IMG/VR virus record: IMGVR_UViG_3300020187_000025
Location: 1 to 64,000 of that record
DNA: 64,000 nucleotides
From: a virus
Strand: one strand, 5' to 3'
In this document: positions 1-7,166 of the stretch, piece by piece
Layout of the letters: every line of letters starts with the position of its first letter
Position numbering within the stretch: position 1 is the stretch's first letter
Notes under the pieces: generated by a model
Databases searched by the model: none
What the model was told of the DNA's origin: nothing
What the model saw: only the letters and a program-made list of their open reading frames with translations
Position numbers and translations under genes: made by a program

Positions 1-2
1 CA

Positions 3-404
3 CCTGATGGGTATCTAGCTACAGTAGATGGTGAATACGATTTTCAAATCGGACCTGCTAAAACAGTAGAAGAGCTAATTAAGATGTTAGCTGATGAAGG
101 TTTTACAAATAAAATATTTGAAGCCGAATTTAAAGGTAAAGACGTTCCACTAAACAAACCAAAACGTGGTGGTTCAAAAGCATACTATGTTTACGTTAAA
201 GACGGGGACAAAGTTAAAAAAGTATCATTCGGGTCTGGTGGCCTAAGAGCAAAAATTAACAACCCAGAAGCACGTAGAGCTTTTGCGGCACGACACAATT
301 GCGACAAAAAGAAAGATAGAACAAAAGCAGGTTATTGGTCATGCAATTTACCACGTTACGCGAAGGCCCTAGGATTAGGTGCTAACAAAAACACATTTTG
401 GTAG
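3..404 (+). CDS. Conserved phage protein with FAARHxC...YWxC domain (5' partial)
   Basis: The reading frame is open to the left edge (it reads PDGYLATVDGEYDFQ before the first ATG at 84), so this is the C-terminal part of a longer gene and not a small ORF starting at 84. The last 60 residues hold a compact signature: KKVSFGSGGL, then FAARHNC, then GYWSCNLPRYAKALGL. I remember this domain from many marine T4-like phage proteins, often near capsid or protease genes, but know no function. The two cysteines and the histidine could bind a metal (inference). It ends in a basic stretch and abuts the next gene by one base. Confidence 0.8.
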   Translation, partial: PDGYLATVDGEYDFQIGPAKTVEELIKMLADEGFTNKIFEAEFKGKDVPLNKPKRGGSKAYYVYVKDGDKVKKVSFGSGGLRAKINNPEARRAFAARHNCDKKKDRTKAGYWSCNLPRYAKALGLGANKNTFW

Positions 405-405
405 A

Positions 406-861
406 ATGGAAAATTTTAATTTAAAAAAATATTTAGCTGAAGGTCGCTTACTAAAAGAAATTGACGGAGATTTTGGTGTTAATTTAAATACACCTGAAAA
501 TGCAGTTAAATTTAAAGATCTCCTATCCCAAATGGGTATACCAGCTGAAGTTGATGGTATTTTTGTACAATTTGATGGTAGTATTGATGATATGCGAAAA
601 GTAAGTGTTTTAGCCGATAAATTTTTAGGCGCATCACAAGATTCTTCACCATTTAAAGATGAAAGACCAAGTGACACTATAACACTAGCTGTAGATAAAG
701 CATATTATGATGACGATAAAGGTGAGTTTACTCTAACACCTACAGATGTTATAGTAACAGCTGATAACTTTGAAGATATTATATTTGACGAAGTAGGAGA
801 TGAAGAGGTAGATTTTACAAGTTATGTTCGCACATATCCTAAAATCTTTAAAAGAGTTTAA
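406..861 (+). CDS. Acidic hypothetical protein with capsid-targeting-like leader
   Basis: I prefer ATG 406 (MENFNLKKYLAEGRLLKE) over ATG 379, because 379 lies inside the upstream gene and the 406 product has the leader seen on other genes here (2929, 8773). The 151-residue product has no recognised domain; it is acidic with alternating short beta-like and charged segments. The leader contains LLKE (residues 15-18), which fits the T4 prohead protease rule L/I-x-x-E. T4 internal head proteins carry a similar short N-terminal targeting peptide. That it is packaged in the head is inference only. Confidence 0.7.
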   Translation: MENFNLKKYLAEGRLLKEIDGDFGVNLNTPENAVKFKDLLSQMGIPAEVDGIFVQFDGSIDDMRKVSVLADKFLGASQDSSPFKDERPSDTITLAVDKAYYDDDKGEFTLTPTDVIVTADNFEDIIFDEVGDEEVDFTSYVRTYPKIFKRV

Positions 862-862
862 A

Positions 863-1123
863 ATGGCAACTTACACCGACTACGAATATAAAGGATACCA
901 CGTTAGACATTTTTCACACGATACAGAAAGTGCTGATCTAGTATGGCATCGTGATAGAAAAGATAGAGACATTACTCCAATAGGAAAAACAGATTGGCAA
1001 ATACAATTTGACAACGAGTTGCCTAGGCCAATAGATGATTGTATCTTTATACCAGAAGGTAAATGGCACAGAGTAATTAAAGGTAGTGGGTGCCTAAAAA
1101 TATTAATAAACGAATATGCTTGA
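863..1123 (+). CDS. Small cupin-like protein
   Basis: ATG 863 follows the previous stop by one base; an upstream in-frame ATG at 824 lies inside that gene and is disfavoured. The 86-residue product ends in a typical small cupin strand pattern: WHRDRKDRDI, then WQIQFDNELP, then IFIPEGKWHRVIKG and LKILI. Histidines in WHRD and KWHR are in positions where cupins bind metal. Similar short proteins recur in marine T4-like phages; enzymatic activity is not predictable. The stop overlaps the start of the next small gene by 8 bases. Confidence 0.65.
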   Translation: MATYTDYEYKGYHVRHFSHDTESADLVWHRDRKDRDITPIGKTDWQIQFDNELPRPIDDCIFIPEGKWHRVIKGSGCLKILINEYA

Positions 1124-1250
1124 GTTAATCATTATATTTAGTTTTTCAGTAGCCGCAGTAGGTTACTTAGTTGTATCTACAAGAAATAAAATAAAACAGC
1201 CAGGATGCTGTGGACAAAATTGTAATTGCCATGAAAATAAGTCAAGTTAA
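1116..1250 (+). CDS. Tiny membrane protein with Cys-rich tail (44 aa)
   Basis: This short frame begins at ATG 1116 inside the end of the cupin-like gene and runs over the start of the next gene. It would encode one hydrophobic helix (LELIIIFSFSVAAVGYLVV) followed by a short basic linker and a C-terminal CCGQNCNCHENKSS tail. Four cysteines and a histidine within nine residues look like a metal or redox site on the face of the membrane reached by the tail. The topology (N-terminal anchor, STRNK basic stretch after it) suggests the tail faces the cytoplasm. No family is recognised; the coding call rests on the coherent membrane-plus-Cys design and the stop/start overlaps. Confidence 0.5.
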   Translation: MLELIIIFSFSVAAVGYLVVSTRNKIKQPGCCGQNCNCHENKSS

Positions 1251-2040
1251 AGAAGTACTTAATTCAATATTTGAAGAGGACGAAAGTCTAAAATACGCTT
1301 TAGCTACTAACCTAGCTAAATATGGTCGTCCTCAATCTAAAAAATCAGATCAACCTTCTAAACTAACTAAAGGTTTAGAGAAGGGTAGAGAAAAATACGT
1401 TAAAGATTTAAAGAAATCTATGTCTGAATTAGATGATAGTGGTTTAAGCAAAGGATATCTTGAAGCTAGAAAACTTATTGATAATTTAAGAGCAACTACA
1501 TTCAGAAAACTAAATGACGACGAATTAGAAGAGTTTAGAAAAACAATTGCGGATGCGTTTGATTTTGATTTAAAAGAAGGTTTAAGTGAAGATAAGGCAG
1601 ATGCTACGAGATGGTTTAGTAATCTAAAATATTTCTATCAAAAAGCATTTAGAGAGTTAAAAGGTGAAGATAGAGAAACGTACAAACAGTTAGCTAAAGA
1701 TTTCTTTTCTAAATTAGAAATAGACGATAAAGTACGTCCTGTAGGCTTAGACGAAGACGAAGGCACATTAAATAAAATAGCAGATATGCTATCTCGTAAA
1801 TTTGACGATTTACGTTTTGATGTAAACACAATGGCTGATCGTATTGATGTTCGTGGCTCACAACAAGATTTAATGAATTTTGGAACTGAATTATCGGGTA
1901 AAAAAATATTCGACTATGAAGTGTTCCATACAGATGATGACGATAGAGGAGAAATAGTTCGCATTGTTAAATCAGATTCTATATCTAGAGGTGGTGTAAA
2001 CGAAGAAGAAAAAAAAAAGCTGACCGCTGCCTTAGAATAG
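1231..2040 (+). CDS. Charged hypothetical protein, probable frameshift partner
   Basis: ATG 1231 is preferred to GTG 1210. The 269-residue zero-frame product is highly charged and mostly helical, with no recognised catalytic motif. The N-terminus (MKISQVKEVLNSIFEE) again offers an I-x-x-E site. Near the end it reads EEEKKK across a run of ten A (2009-2018), then a short LTAALE tail and a stop. In the -1 frame the same run leads into a well-formed basic Cys-containing C-terminus (separate entry), so the zero-frame end is probably not the only or main product. Confidence 0.75.
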   Translation: MKISQVKEVLNSIFEEDESLKYALATNLAKYGRPQSKKSDQPSKLTKGLEKGREKYVKDLKKSMSELDDSGLSKGYLEARKLIDNLRATTFRKLNDDELEEFRKTIADAFDFDLKEGLSEDKADATRWFSNLKYFYQKAFRELKGEDRETYKQLAKDFFSKLEIDDKVRPVGLDEDEGTLNKIADMLSRKFDDLRFDVNTMADRIDVRGSQQDLMNFGTELSGKKIFDYEVFHTDDDDRGEIVRIVKSDSISRGGVNEEEKKKLTAALE

Positions 2041-2129
2041 CACGTAGAAAAATGCCACAATCATCTGCTTATCGTTCTGGATTGATCGTAAAATGTAGAA
2101 AAGGAATGATATGGAAAAAGGAGAAATAA
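2009..2129 (+). other. Probable -1 frameshift site (A10) and 36-codon extension
   Basis: Ten A at 2009-2018 are followed in the -1 frame by ADRCLRIARRKMPQSS, then AYRSGLIVKCRKGMIWKK and a stop at 2127-2129. The pattern RIARRK...SAYRSGLIVKCRKG.IWK matches a short basic module that I remember at the C-terminus of many marine phage proteins. An A11 tract would join both frames without slippage. So this is either programmed slippage or a homopolymer error in the assembly. The extension overlaps the start of the next gene (ATG 2111). Confidence 0.65.
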
Positions 2130-2383
2130 AAAAATTAATTCGAGAAGTCCTATTAAGCGAGAAAGAAACCTTACGTACTTGGTTTTCTCGTAAAGGGTCG
2201 CCTGGTAAAAAAGGTGGTTGGGTTGATTGTAATTCTCCAATCCGTAAAGACGGCAAAATCACAGGTTACAAACCTTGTGGAAGACAAAAAGGCGAAAAAC
2301 GAGCAAAATACCCATCTTGTAGACCTACACCAGCGGGGTGTAAAGACAAAGGTAAAGGTAAATCATGGGGAAAAAAGAAATGA
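2111..2383 (+). CDS. Basic Gly/Lys/Cys-rich conserved phage protein
   Basis: A 90-residue, strongly basic protein. After a helical leader (MEKGEIKKLIREVLLSE, with LIRE and LLSE both fitting L-x-x-E) comes a low-complexity but distinctive module: WFSRKGSPGKKGGWVDC, PCGRQKGEKRAKYP, CRPTPAGCKDKGKGKSWGKK. I remember this module, with its four spaced cysteines, as a widespread small domain of marine phages with unknown function. The charge suggests nucleic acid binding, perhaps inside the capsid (inference). It overlaps the frameshift extension upstream and shares ATGA with the lipoprotein gene downstream. Confidence 0.75.
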   Translation: MEKGEIKKLIREVLLSEKETLRTWFSRKGSPGKKGGWVDCNSPIRKDGKITGYKPCGRQKGEKRAKYPSCRPTPAGCKDKGKGKSWGKKK

Positions 2384-2904
2384 GATATTTAATAGTTTTA
2401 TTGGCATTTTCATTAATGAGCTGTGGCTCATTCACACACACTTCGTATCGTGTTGAAAGCGTATTAGCAATTACCGAAAAAGGTGATACAATTGCTGTAC
2501 CATTACGCGAATTTGAAAGACAAAAGTATAACACTTATACAAGATTTAACTACAATAACAACTGGTACTGGAACAACTGGCGCTACGATTTTAATTGGAG
2601 ATGGCAACAACCCTTCTTTGCTTACCCAAATCAATTTTGGTGGGGTAATAATCTTCGCTATACTAATCCTAGCAGGGGTTATCGCGCACCTAGTAGACCG
2701 CAGGTTAAACCACAAACAAGACCACGGACAAGACCTCAAAGACCAAGAGTAGCTACACCTAGAGGTAGCAGATCAGAATATACCCCTAGAACACCTCAAC
2801 GCATTCAACGAAATACAACCCCAACTAGAACAAGAACTACACCAAATGTGCAAACACGTGTAAATGTAGGTCGCAACTCTAGTGGAGGTAGACGAAATAA
2901 TTAA
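2380..2904 (+). CDS. Phage-encoded lipoprotein, aromatic and Pro/Arg-rich
   Basis: The start is set at ATG 2380 (4-base ATGA overlap), which gives a textbook lipoprotein signal: MRYLIVLLAFSLMSC, lipobox LMSC with Cys15. An upstream ATG at 2365 would prepend charged residues and lies in the previous gene. Mature residues 50-90 are rich in Trp, Tyr and Asn (NNWYWNNWRYDFNWRW); the rest is Pro/Arg/Thr/Gln-rich and very basic, probably disordered. It is predicted to be lipid-anchored in the cell envelope during infection. Possible roles are superinfection exclusion or lysis; neither is shown by the sequence. Confidence 0.75.
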   Translation: MRYLIVLLAFSLMSCGSFTHTSYRVESVLAITEKGDTIAVPLREFERQKYNTYTRFNYNNNWYWNNWRYDFNWRWQQPFFAYPNQFWWGNNLRYTNPSRGYRAPSRPQVKPQTRPRTRPQRPRVATPRGSRSEYTPRTPQRIQRNTTPTRTRTTPNVQTRVNVGRNSSGGRRNN

Positions 2905-2911
2905 TATTTAT
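2903..2911 (+). promoter_or_regulatory. AATATTTAT box before 2929
   Basis: Exact AATATTTAT in the 24-base gap; it ends 17 bases before the start codon. Confidence 0.55.
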
Positions 2912-2928
2912 ATTAAAATATACCTACA

Positions 2929-3942
2929 ATGGATAACTTCAACTTAAAAATTTTCATCAACGAAAATAACCTTGGTGCTTATTCTAAACTAGAAGGCCAA
3001 AAACGCGACATTGATGGAGACGGAGATATAGATTCAGACGATTACAGGGCTGCAAAAGATGCTGCTATTAAAAAAGCAACTGGTAAAACCGAAGCCATCG
3101 CTGACCCAGATTCACTTACCTCAATCATTATGGGAGGTTTAGCCGCGGTTGGTGCTGTTAAAGCATTACCTAAACTAGTTGATCTATTAGGAGACGAGAC
3201 TGGAGATATCACTGTCGATAGCTTAAAAAAAGCATTGTCTAAAAAAGATACAAACGAGGCATCTAAAGAAGAAGAAGAAACATTCCATAAAAAATTAGAT
3301 ACTTTAGTTCACAAAACATTTGGTCCAAGCAGTGATGAAAAGGACATGAAAGAAGATAGATTTGTAGCTTCATCTATGGAAGATCTAGAGCAAGTAATCA
3401 GAAATCTAGCCCATACTGCTAACATATCAGAAGACGAAGCATTAGAAATGGCTATTAAAAAGCTAGAAAATATGCTAGATGGTAGAGATGATATGGATGA
3501 AGATTTAGACGTAGGACATCAGGATGATGAACCAAACATGTTAAAGAAAAAAATGTATAGAGCAGCTAAAATGGCAGCTATGTTATACAAAGAACTAGAC
3601 AAATTTGATTCATTACCTAACGAAGTTGACTTCCCAGATTGGTGGCAAGCTAAATTAACCAAAGCAGCTGACTATTTAAACTCAGCATTCGATTATCTAG
3701 ATGGCGAACAACAAACAGCTAAGCTAGATGCTATGGGTGAAGAAGTAGAGGAAATGAAAAACCCAGGATATTCTTCATCTAGCCAGAAAAACCAATATGC
3801 TAACAGAGTATCTAGACCAACTAAATTTGGTAATGCTCCTGAATTAGATAAAGAATTAGGAGATACAGCTCAAAGAGCAATGGATATTCTAAAAAGAAAA
3901 GGATTAGCTGAAGACAACATCAAACTCTCAGACGCACTTTAA
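2929..3942 (+). CDS. EF-hand-containing probable virion protein
   Basis: A 337-residue acidic protein. It has the leader MDNFNLKIFINEN at the N-terminus, then a canonical calcium-binding EF-hand/dockerin loop DIDGDGDIDSDDY at about residues 28-40. A Gly/Ala-rich helical stretch (IIMGGLAAVGAVKAL) and long acidic helices follow. Around residues 205-265 is a helical module (MYRAAKMAAMLYKEL...WWQAKLTKAADYLNSAFDYLD) of a kind common in marine T4-like structural genes. The function is unknown; leader and context suggest a head-associated protein. The stop overlaps the next start (TAATG). Confidence 0.75.
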   Translation: MDNFNLKIFINENNLGAYSKLEGQKRDIDGDGDIDSDDYRAAKDAAIKKATGKTEAIADPDSLTSIIMGGLAAVGAVKALPKLVDLLGDETGDITVDSLKKALSKKDTNEASKEEEETFHKKLDTLVHKTFGPSSDEKDMKEDRFVASSMEDLEQVIRNLAHTANISEDEALEMAIKKLENMLDGRDDMDEDLDVGHQDDEPNMLKKKMYRAAKMAAMLYKELDKFDSLPNEVDFPDWWQAKLTKAADYLNSAFDYLDGEQQTAKLDAMGEEVEEMKNPGYSSSSQKNQYANRVSRPTKFGNAPELDKELGDTAQRAMDILKRKGLAEDNIKLSDAL

Positions 3943-5546
3943 TGAATAGCAAACAATTAATACAACTTTTAGAGCAAGAAGTAGAAGACTTCATGCAAAC
4001 TCAAGCCGAAAAGATCGTTAAATTCGAAGACGATCCTAAGGAATACATTCTACAAAAATATCCTTCACTAAAGGCTACTCTAGAAGATTTAATGACAAAT
4101 AGTTTTGACGAGTACATTACTGGAATCTATGTAATGGCTCCTAAACCAACTACATTCAAAATATTACTTCACAATGGTCAACATTTTTTCCTTATCTATG
4201 CTAGAGATTCTTACATAGCAAAAATACAAGGAAAAAAATATTACCTACTTAACTTAGGTGAAGAAGAATATGCTATTAAAGCAATAGCAGATCTACTTAC
4301 AATGGGTATGCCTCCTGGAGCAAAAGGACCAGAAGGTGAAGAAGAAAATGATACGACAGCAGGCGCAGATGAAACACCAGATGAGGCACCAGCTGACGAT
4401 GCAGGAGGAGACGATGAAGAATTGGCTGAAACTAAAGAGGAAACTAAGGAAGAAAAGCCAAAACGTAAAACTCCACTTAAGTTTAAGATTTTAAAAGAGG
4501 ACATAGAAAAAAAAAAGTCACCTCTTAAATTTAAAATTTTAAAAGAAGCCCTATCTCCCGAGGCTCAACAAGCAAAAGACATTCTAAAACAAAACTTTGA
4601 TCTAGAAGATAAAAATTTTCTAGAAATGACATCTACTAGTTTTAAAGTTTTAATGGACAATAGCGAACGTAGAGATTTCCTTAAAAAAGCATCTGAACTA
4701 GACGATTTTGAATTTGAATTAAAAGGTGCTTCTGTAGGTAGATTAAAATATCAACCTGAAGATCAAGCTAAACCTATCTTAATTTATGCTAAACCAGCAA
4801 ATGTTCAAGGTTTAGGTTCAGCAGGTAAACAAAACGAGGATAATTTCATTAGAAATATTAATGAAAAAATAGCAGAGGCTGGAGGATCAGCAGATATTGA
4901 TATTGTTGCCCCAAACTCCGAAACATTAACTACTAAAGGTATAACTGAAGTAAGAGATTCTTCAACAGCAGGTGCTGGTAAAGGAGACAAATCAGATGCT
5001 CAATTTTTAGCGGACGGTAAAGTACTCCAAAACATATCTTTAAAACAAGCCGAAGGATTTAGATGGGCTTCTGTAAAATCGGACCCTGAATTTGCTCCTT
5101 TTATTAAAACATTCATTGATAAAGCCTTGGCTGGTAACATAAAGGGTCTTAAATTAGAACGTAATACAGAAGTAGCAGGAGAAAAATATCTCATGTTTAA
5201 CGATGAAGGTGAAAGAATCACCTTAGTTGTTATAGATGACTTCCCAGAAGGATTCGAAGAAAGAGTAGTATTTGGACCTGAAACACCCAAAACAGTAGTA
5301 GTAGGTGGTACTTTCAGTAAAGACGATAAAGATTTTAAATTAAATGGTAATAAAATTACTGTTCAAGCTGCTGGGATCTATAGAACACTAGAAGACATTG
5401 AAAAAACAGGACAAGAACCTGTATTTGTTATAGCACAACACGCTAAAATGTCTTATGGTTTAGATTTTAGAATCTTCCCAGCTAATAAAGCAAAATTAGG
5501 TCCTAGATCTAGAGGGGTAAAATTATCATATAACGACGTAGTATAA
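3942..5546 (+). CDS. Probable protease-processed virion protein with nuclease-like C-terminal domain
   Basis: A 534-residue protein in three parts. The N-terminal ~125 residues are a compact domain. An acidic linker (~125-175) leads to two copies of PLKFKILKE (residues 178-186 and 194-202), each with ILKE, which fits the prohead protease rule I-x-x-E. The C-terminal ~330 residues include EVRDSS, then KSDAQFLADGKVLQNISLKQ near residues 330-380, which resembles the D...(S)xK core of PD-(D/E)xK nucleases; this is a weak match by eye. The design suggests cleavage in the prohead to release a packaged C-terminal domain (inference). Confidence 0.7.
   Translation: MNSKQLIQLLEQEVEDFMQTQAEKIVKFEDDPKEYILQKYPSLKATLEDLMTNSFDEYITGIYVMAPKPTTFKILLHNGQHFFLIYARDSYIAKIQGKKYYLLNLGEEEYAIKAIADLLTMGMPPGAKGPEGEEENDTTAGADETPDEAPADDAGGDDEELAETKEETKEEKPKRKTPLKFKILKEDIEKKKSPLKFKILKEALSPEAQQAKDILKQNFDLEDKNFLEMTSTSFKVLMDNSERRDFLKKASELDDFEFELKGASVGRLKYQPEDQAKPILIYAKPANVQGLGSAGKQNEDNFIRNINEKIAEAGGSADIDIVAPNSETLTTKGITEVRDSSTAGAGKGDKSDAQFLADGKVLQNISLKQAEGFRWASVKSDPEFAPFIKTFIDKALAGNIKGLKLERNTEVAGEKYLMFNDEGERITLVVIDDFPEGFEERVVFGPETPKTVVVGGTFSKDDKDFKLNGNKITVQAAGIYRTLEDIEKTGQEPVFVIAQHAKMSYGLDFRIFPANKAKLGPRSRGVKLSYNDVV
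4473..4547 (+). repeat. Twin PLKFKILKE peptide repeat
   Basis: Two 27-base copies (4473-4499 and 4521-4547) encode identical nonapeptides. The four differences I count between the copies are all synonymous, so the peptide itself seems to be under selection. Confidence 0.8.
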
Positions 5547-5590
5547 CATTTAGACTGATTCATAGCCAGTCGATTTTAAAAATTATATAG

Positions 5591-5628
5591 GAGCTGTGGC
5601 CCATTTATTGGAGCCACAGCTCTTTTTT
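5591..5628 (+). terminator. Rho-independent terminator
   Basis: A perfect 10-bp stem (gagctgtggc at 5591-5600 with gccacagctc at 5613-5622), a 12-base loop and six T. It ends the 2929-5546 transcription unit. The loop carries the TTG of the next promoter. Confidence 0.9.
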
Positions 5629-5638
5629 CGTATATTTA
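5608..5638 (+). promoter_or_regulatory. Host-like promoter TTG-N20-TATATTTA, fused to terminator
   Basis: TTG 5608-5610 lies in the terminator loop, the T tract forms the 20-base spacer and TATATTTA occupies 5631-5638, 19 bases before the oxidoreductase start. It fits the Bacteroidetes -33/-7 layout. Confidence 0.6.
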
Positions 5639-5657
5639 ACAGTTAAATAAATAGTAA

Positions 5658-6977
5658 ATGTCTAAAAACGTAGTAATTATTGGAGCAGGAGTAGCGGGTG
5701 TAAACGCTGCCACTAAACTAATTGACAACAATTTTAAAGGTAAAATCACCATCATTGATATGGGAAAAAACCCATACGAAAGACCATACGAAGACGTAAT
5801 GACCGGATTCTTAGGAGCAGGTGGTTGGTCTGATGGTAAATTAACTTACCATACAGCAATTGGTGGTCAACTCTCAAAGTACACAGGCGAAGATAAAGCC
5901 ATGGAATTGATGGATCAGGTGATCACTAACTTTAAACGTTTTCACCCTAAACCAGAAGAAGTACAATGTTCAAACCCAGTAGAAGAACCAGATTTTATTA
6001 AACCATACTTTGGTTTACGTTTGTTTCCTGTATGGCATGTAGGTACAGATTACCTACATGAGATAGGTAAAAATTGGTACGATTTTCTAGTAGAAAATGG
6101 TGTAGAATTTCATTGGGAAACTAAAGTTACAGATATTGATTTTAAATTATCATTAATTACAATGCGTTCTGTAAAACCTGAATTTTCCCAAATGGATGAT
6201 GATAATATTTTTTATGATCAACTTATATTTGGTGTAGGAAAATCAGGTATCGACTTTGGAAAACAACTAGCAGAAAAATATGAGCTACCTACTGAACCAA
6301 AATCAGTACAAATTGGGGTACGCTTTGAAGCACCACAAAAACACTTCCAAAAACTAATCGATGTATCATATGATTTCAAACTTTATCGCAAATTTGAAGA
6401 TGCTGGCGTATCGCTTCGCTCTTTTTGTACAAACAATAATGCAGCTTATGTGGCCGTAGAGCAAACATATGGAGACCATAGTTACAATGGACACGCTAAG
6501 AAAGACGAGGCGTTTAGAAACGATATGACCAATTTTGGTATCTTAATGGAAATTAATGGTATTGAAAAACCATTTGACTGGTCAAGAAATGTAGTACAAT
6601 CTGTAAACAAAGAAGGTACAGGTTTATATTATAGCCCATCTCGTAGACCATCAACCACATCTGAAGGTGTAGATGTATCCGCTATTCAAATTAATAGCAA
6701 AGAGCTAGAAACCGTTAGAGAACAATTTGAAGGATACTTTCAATATATAGACGATTTTATTGCTGATATGAAAAAAGTATTCCCAACATTACAACACGAT
6801 TGGGGTATTTACATACCCGAAGTTAAATATTTATCACCAGAACCATTAGTTAATTATAACAATTTAAGTCTAACAAAGTATGAAAATGTCCACTTCGTCG
6901 GAGACGCTCTCTCAGCTCGAGGAATTACTGTCAGTGGAGCACAAGGAATCTACGTTGCCGAAGACCTTATCAAATAA
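5658..6977 (+). CDS. FAD-dependent oxidoreductase, COG2509-like
   Basis: A 439-residue flavoprotein. Residues 5-20 form the FAD Rossmann motif (VVIIGAGVAGVNAA). GFLGAGGWSDGKLT near residue 50 matches the GGAGTFSDGKLT signature of the uncharacterised COG2509 FAD-dependent dehydrogenases. IGVRFEAP in mid-protein and the C-terminal NVHFVGDALSARGITVSGAQ (second FAD motif) agree. The substrate is unknown. It is monocistronic or nearly so, with its own terminator-coupled promoter, which separates it from the structural operons. It looks like an auxiliary metabolic gene acquired from a host; all expected FAD motifs are intact. Confidence 0.85.
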   Translation: MSKNVVIIGAGVAGVNAATKLIDNNFKGKITIIDMGKNPYERPYEDVMTGFLGAGGWSDGKLTYHTAIGGQLSKYTGEDKAMELMDQVITNFKRFHPKPEEVQCSNPVEEPDFIKPYFGLRLFPVWHVGTDYLHEIGKNWYDFLVENGVEFHWETKVTDIDFKLSLITMRSVKPEFSQMDDDNIFYDQLIFGVGKSGIDFGKQLAEKYELPTEPKSVQIGVRFEAPQKHFQKLIDVSYDFKLYRKFEDAGVSLRSFCTNNNAAYVAVEQTYGDHSYNGHAKKDEAFRNDMTNFGILMEINGIEKPFDWSRNVVQSVNKEGTGLYYSPSRRPSTTSEGVDVSAIQINSKELETVREQFEGYFQYIDDFIADMKKVFPTLQHDWGIYIPEVKYLSPEPLVNYNNLSLTKYENVHFVGDALSARGITVSGAQGIYVAEDLIK

Positions 6978-7134
6978 GGAACTTGGCGATTTGTTAGAGG
7001 CTATTGATTTATATTTTCTAATGAATTATGATGTAATGTCTTTCTATGAGAAAGGTACACAAGATGAAATAAAATTATTTTTAGATCTGCGTAGTGAGGT
7101 TTTAAGTAAATATAAAGGCCCGGTTCAAGCCTAA
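6880..7134 (+). CDS. Small helical hypothetical protein
   Basis: The part after the upstream stop (about residue 33 on) reads as a coherent amphipathic helical protein: LSNKELGDLLEAIDLYFLMN, then EIKLFLDLRSEVLSKYKG. The start is uncertain: ATG 6880 or 6886 lies 90-98 bases inside the oxidoreductase gene in another frame, and no good ATG exists between there and 7021. Similar short helical proteins occur in T4-like phages, with no known role. The stop is followed directly by an AATATTTAT box. Confidence 0.5.
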   Translation: MKMSTSSETLSQLEELLSVEHKESTLPKTLSNKELGDLLEAIDLYFLMNYDVMSFYEKGTQDEIKLFLDLRSEVLSKYKGPVQA

Positions 7135-7141
7135 TATTTAT
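7133..7141 (+). promoter_or_regulatory. AATATTTAT box before 7167
   Basis: Exact match overlapping the previous stop codon; it ends 25 bases before the start codon. Confidence 0.5.
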
Positions 7142-7166
7142 ATGTACAATAACAAAACCCTCTACA

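Noticed and set aside
1210-1230. GTG 1210 as start of the 1231 gene
   Set aside because: It adds only seven residues, and ATG 1231 gives a leader like those of neighbouring genes.
2053-2129. A separate 25-codon ORF starting ATG 2053 (MPQSSAYRSG)
   Set aside because: The conserved-looking module begins upstream of this ATG (ADRCLRIARRK), so a frameshifted extension of the 1231 gene explains more.
2903-2911. T4-type late promoters on the minus strand (TATAAATA in reverse complement)
   Set aside because: All genes run on +, and the boxes sit just upstream of + genes; minus-strand promoters would drive antisense RNA at more than 20 places.
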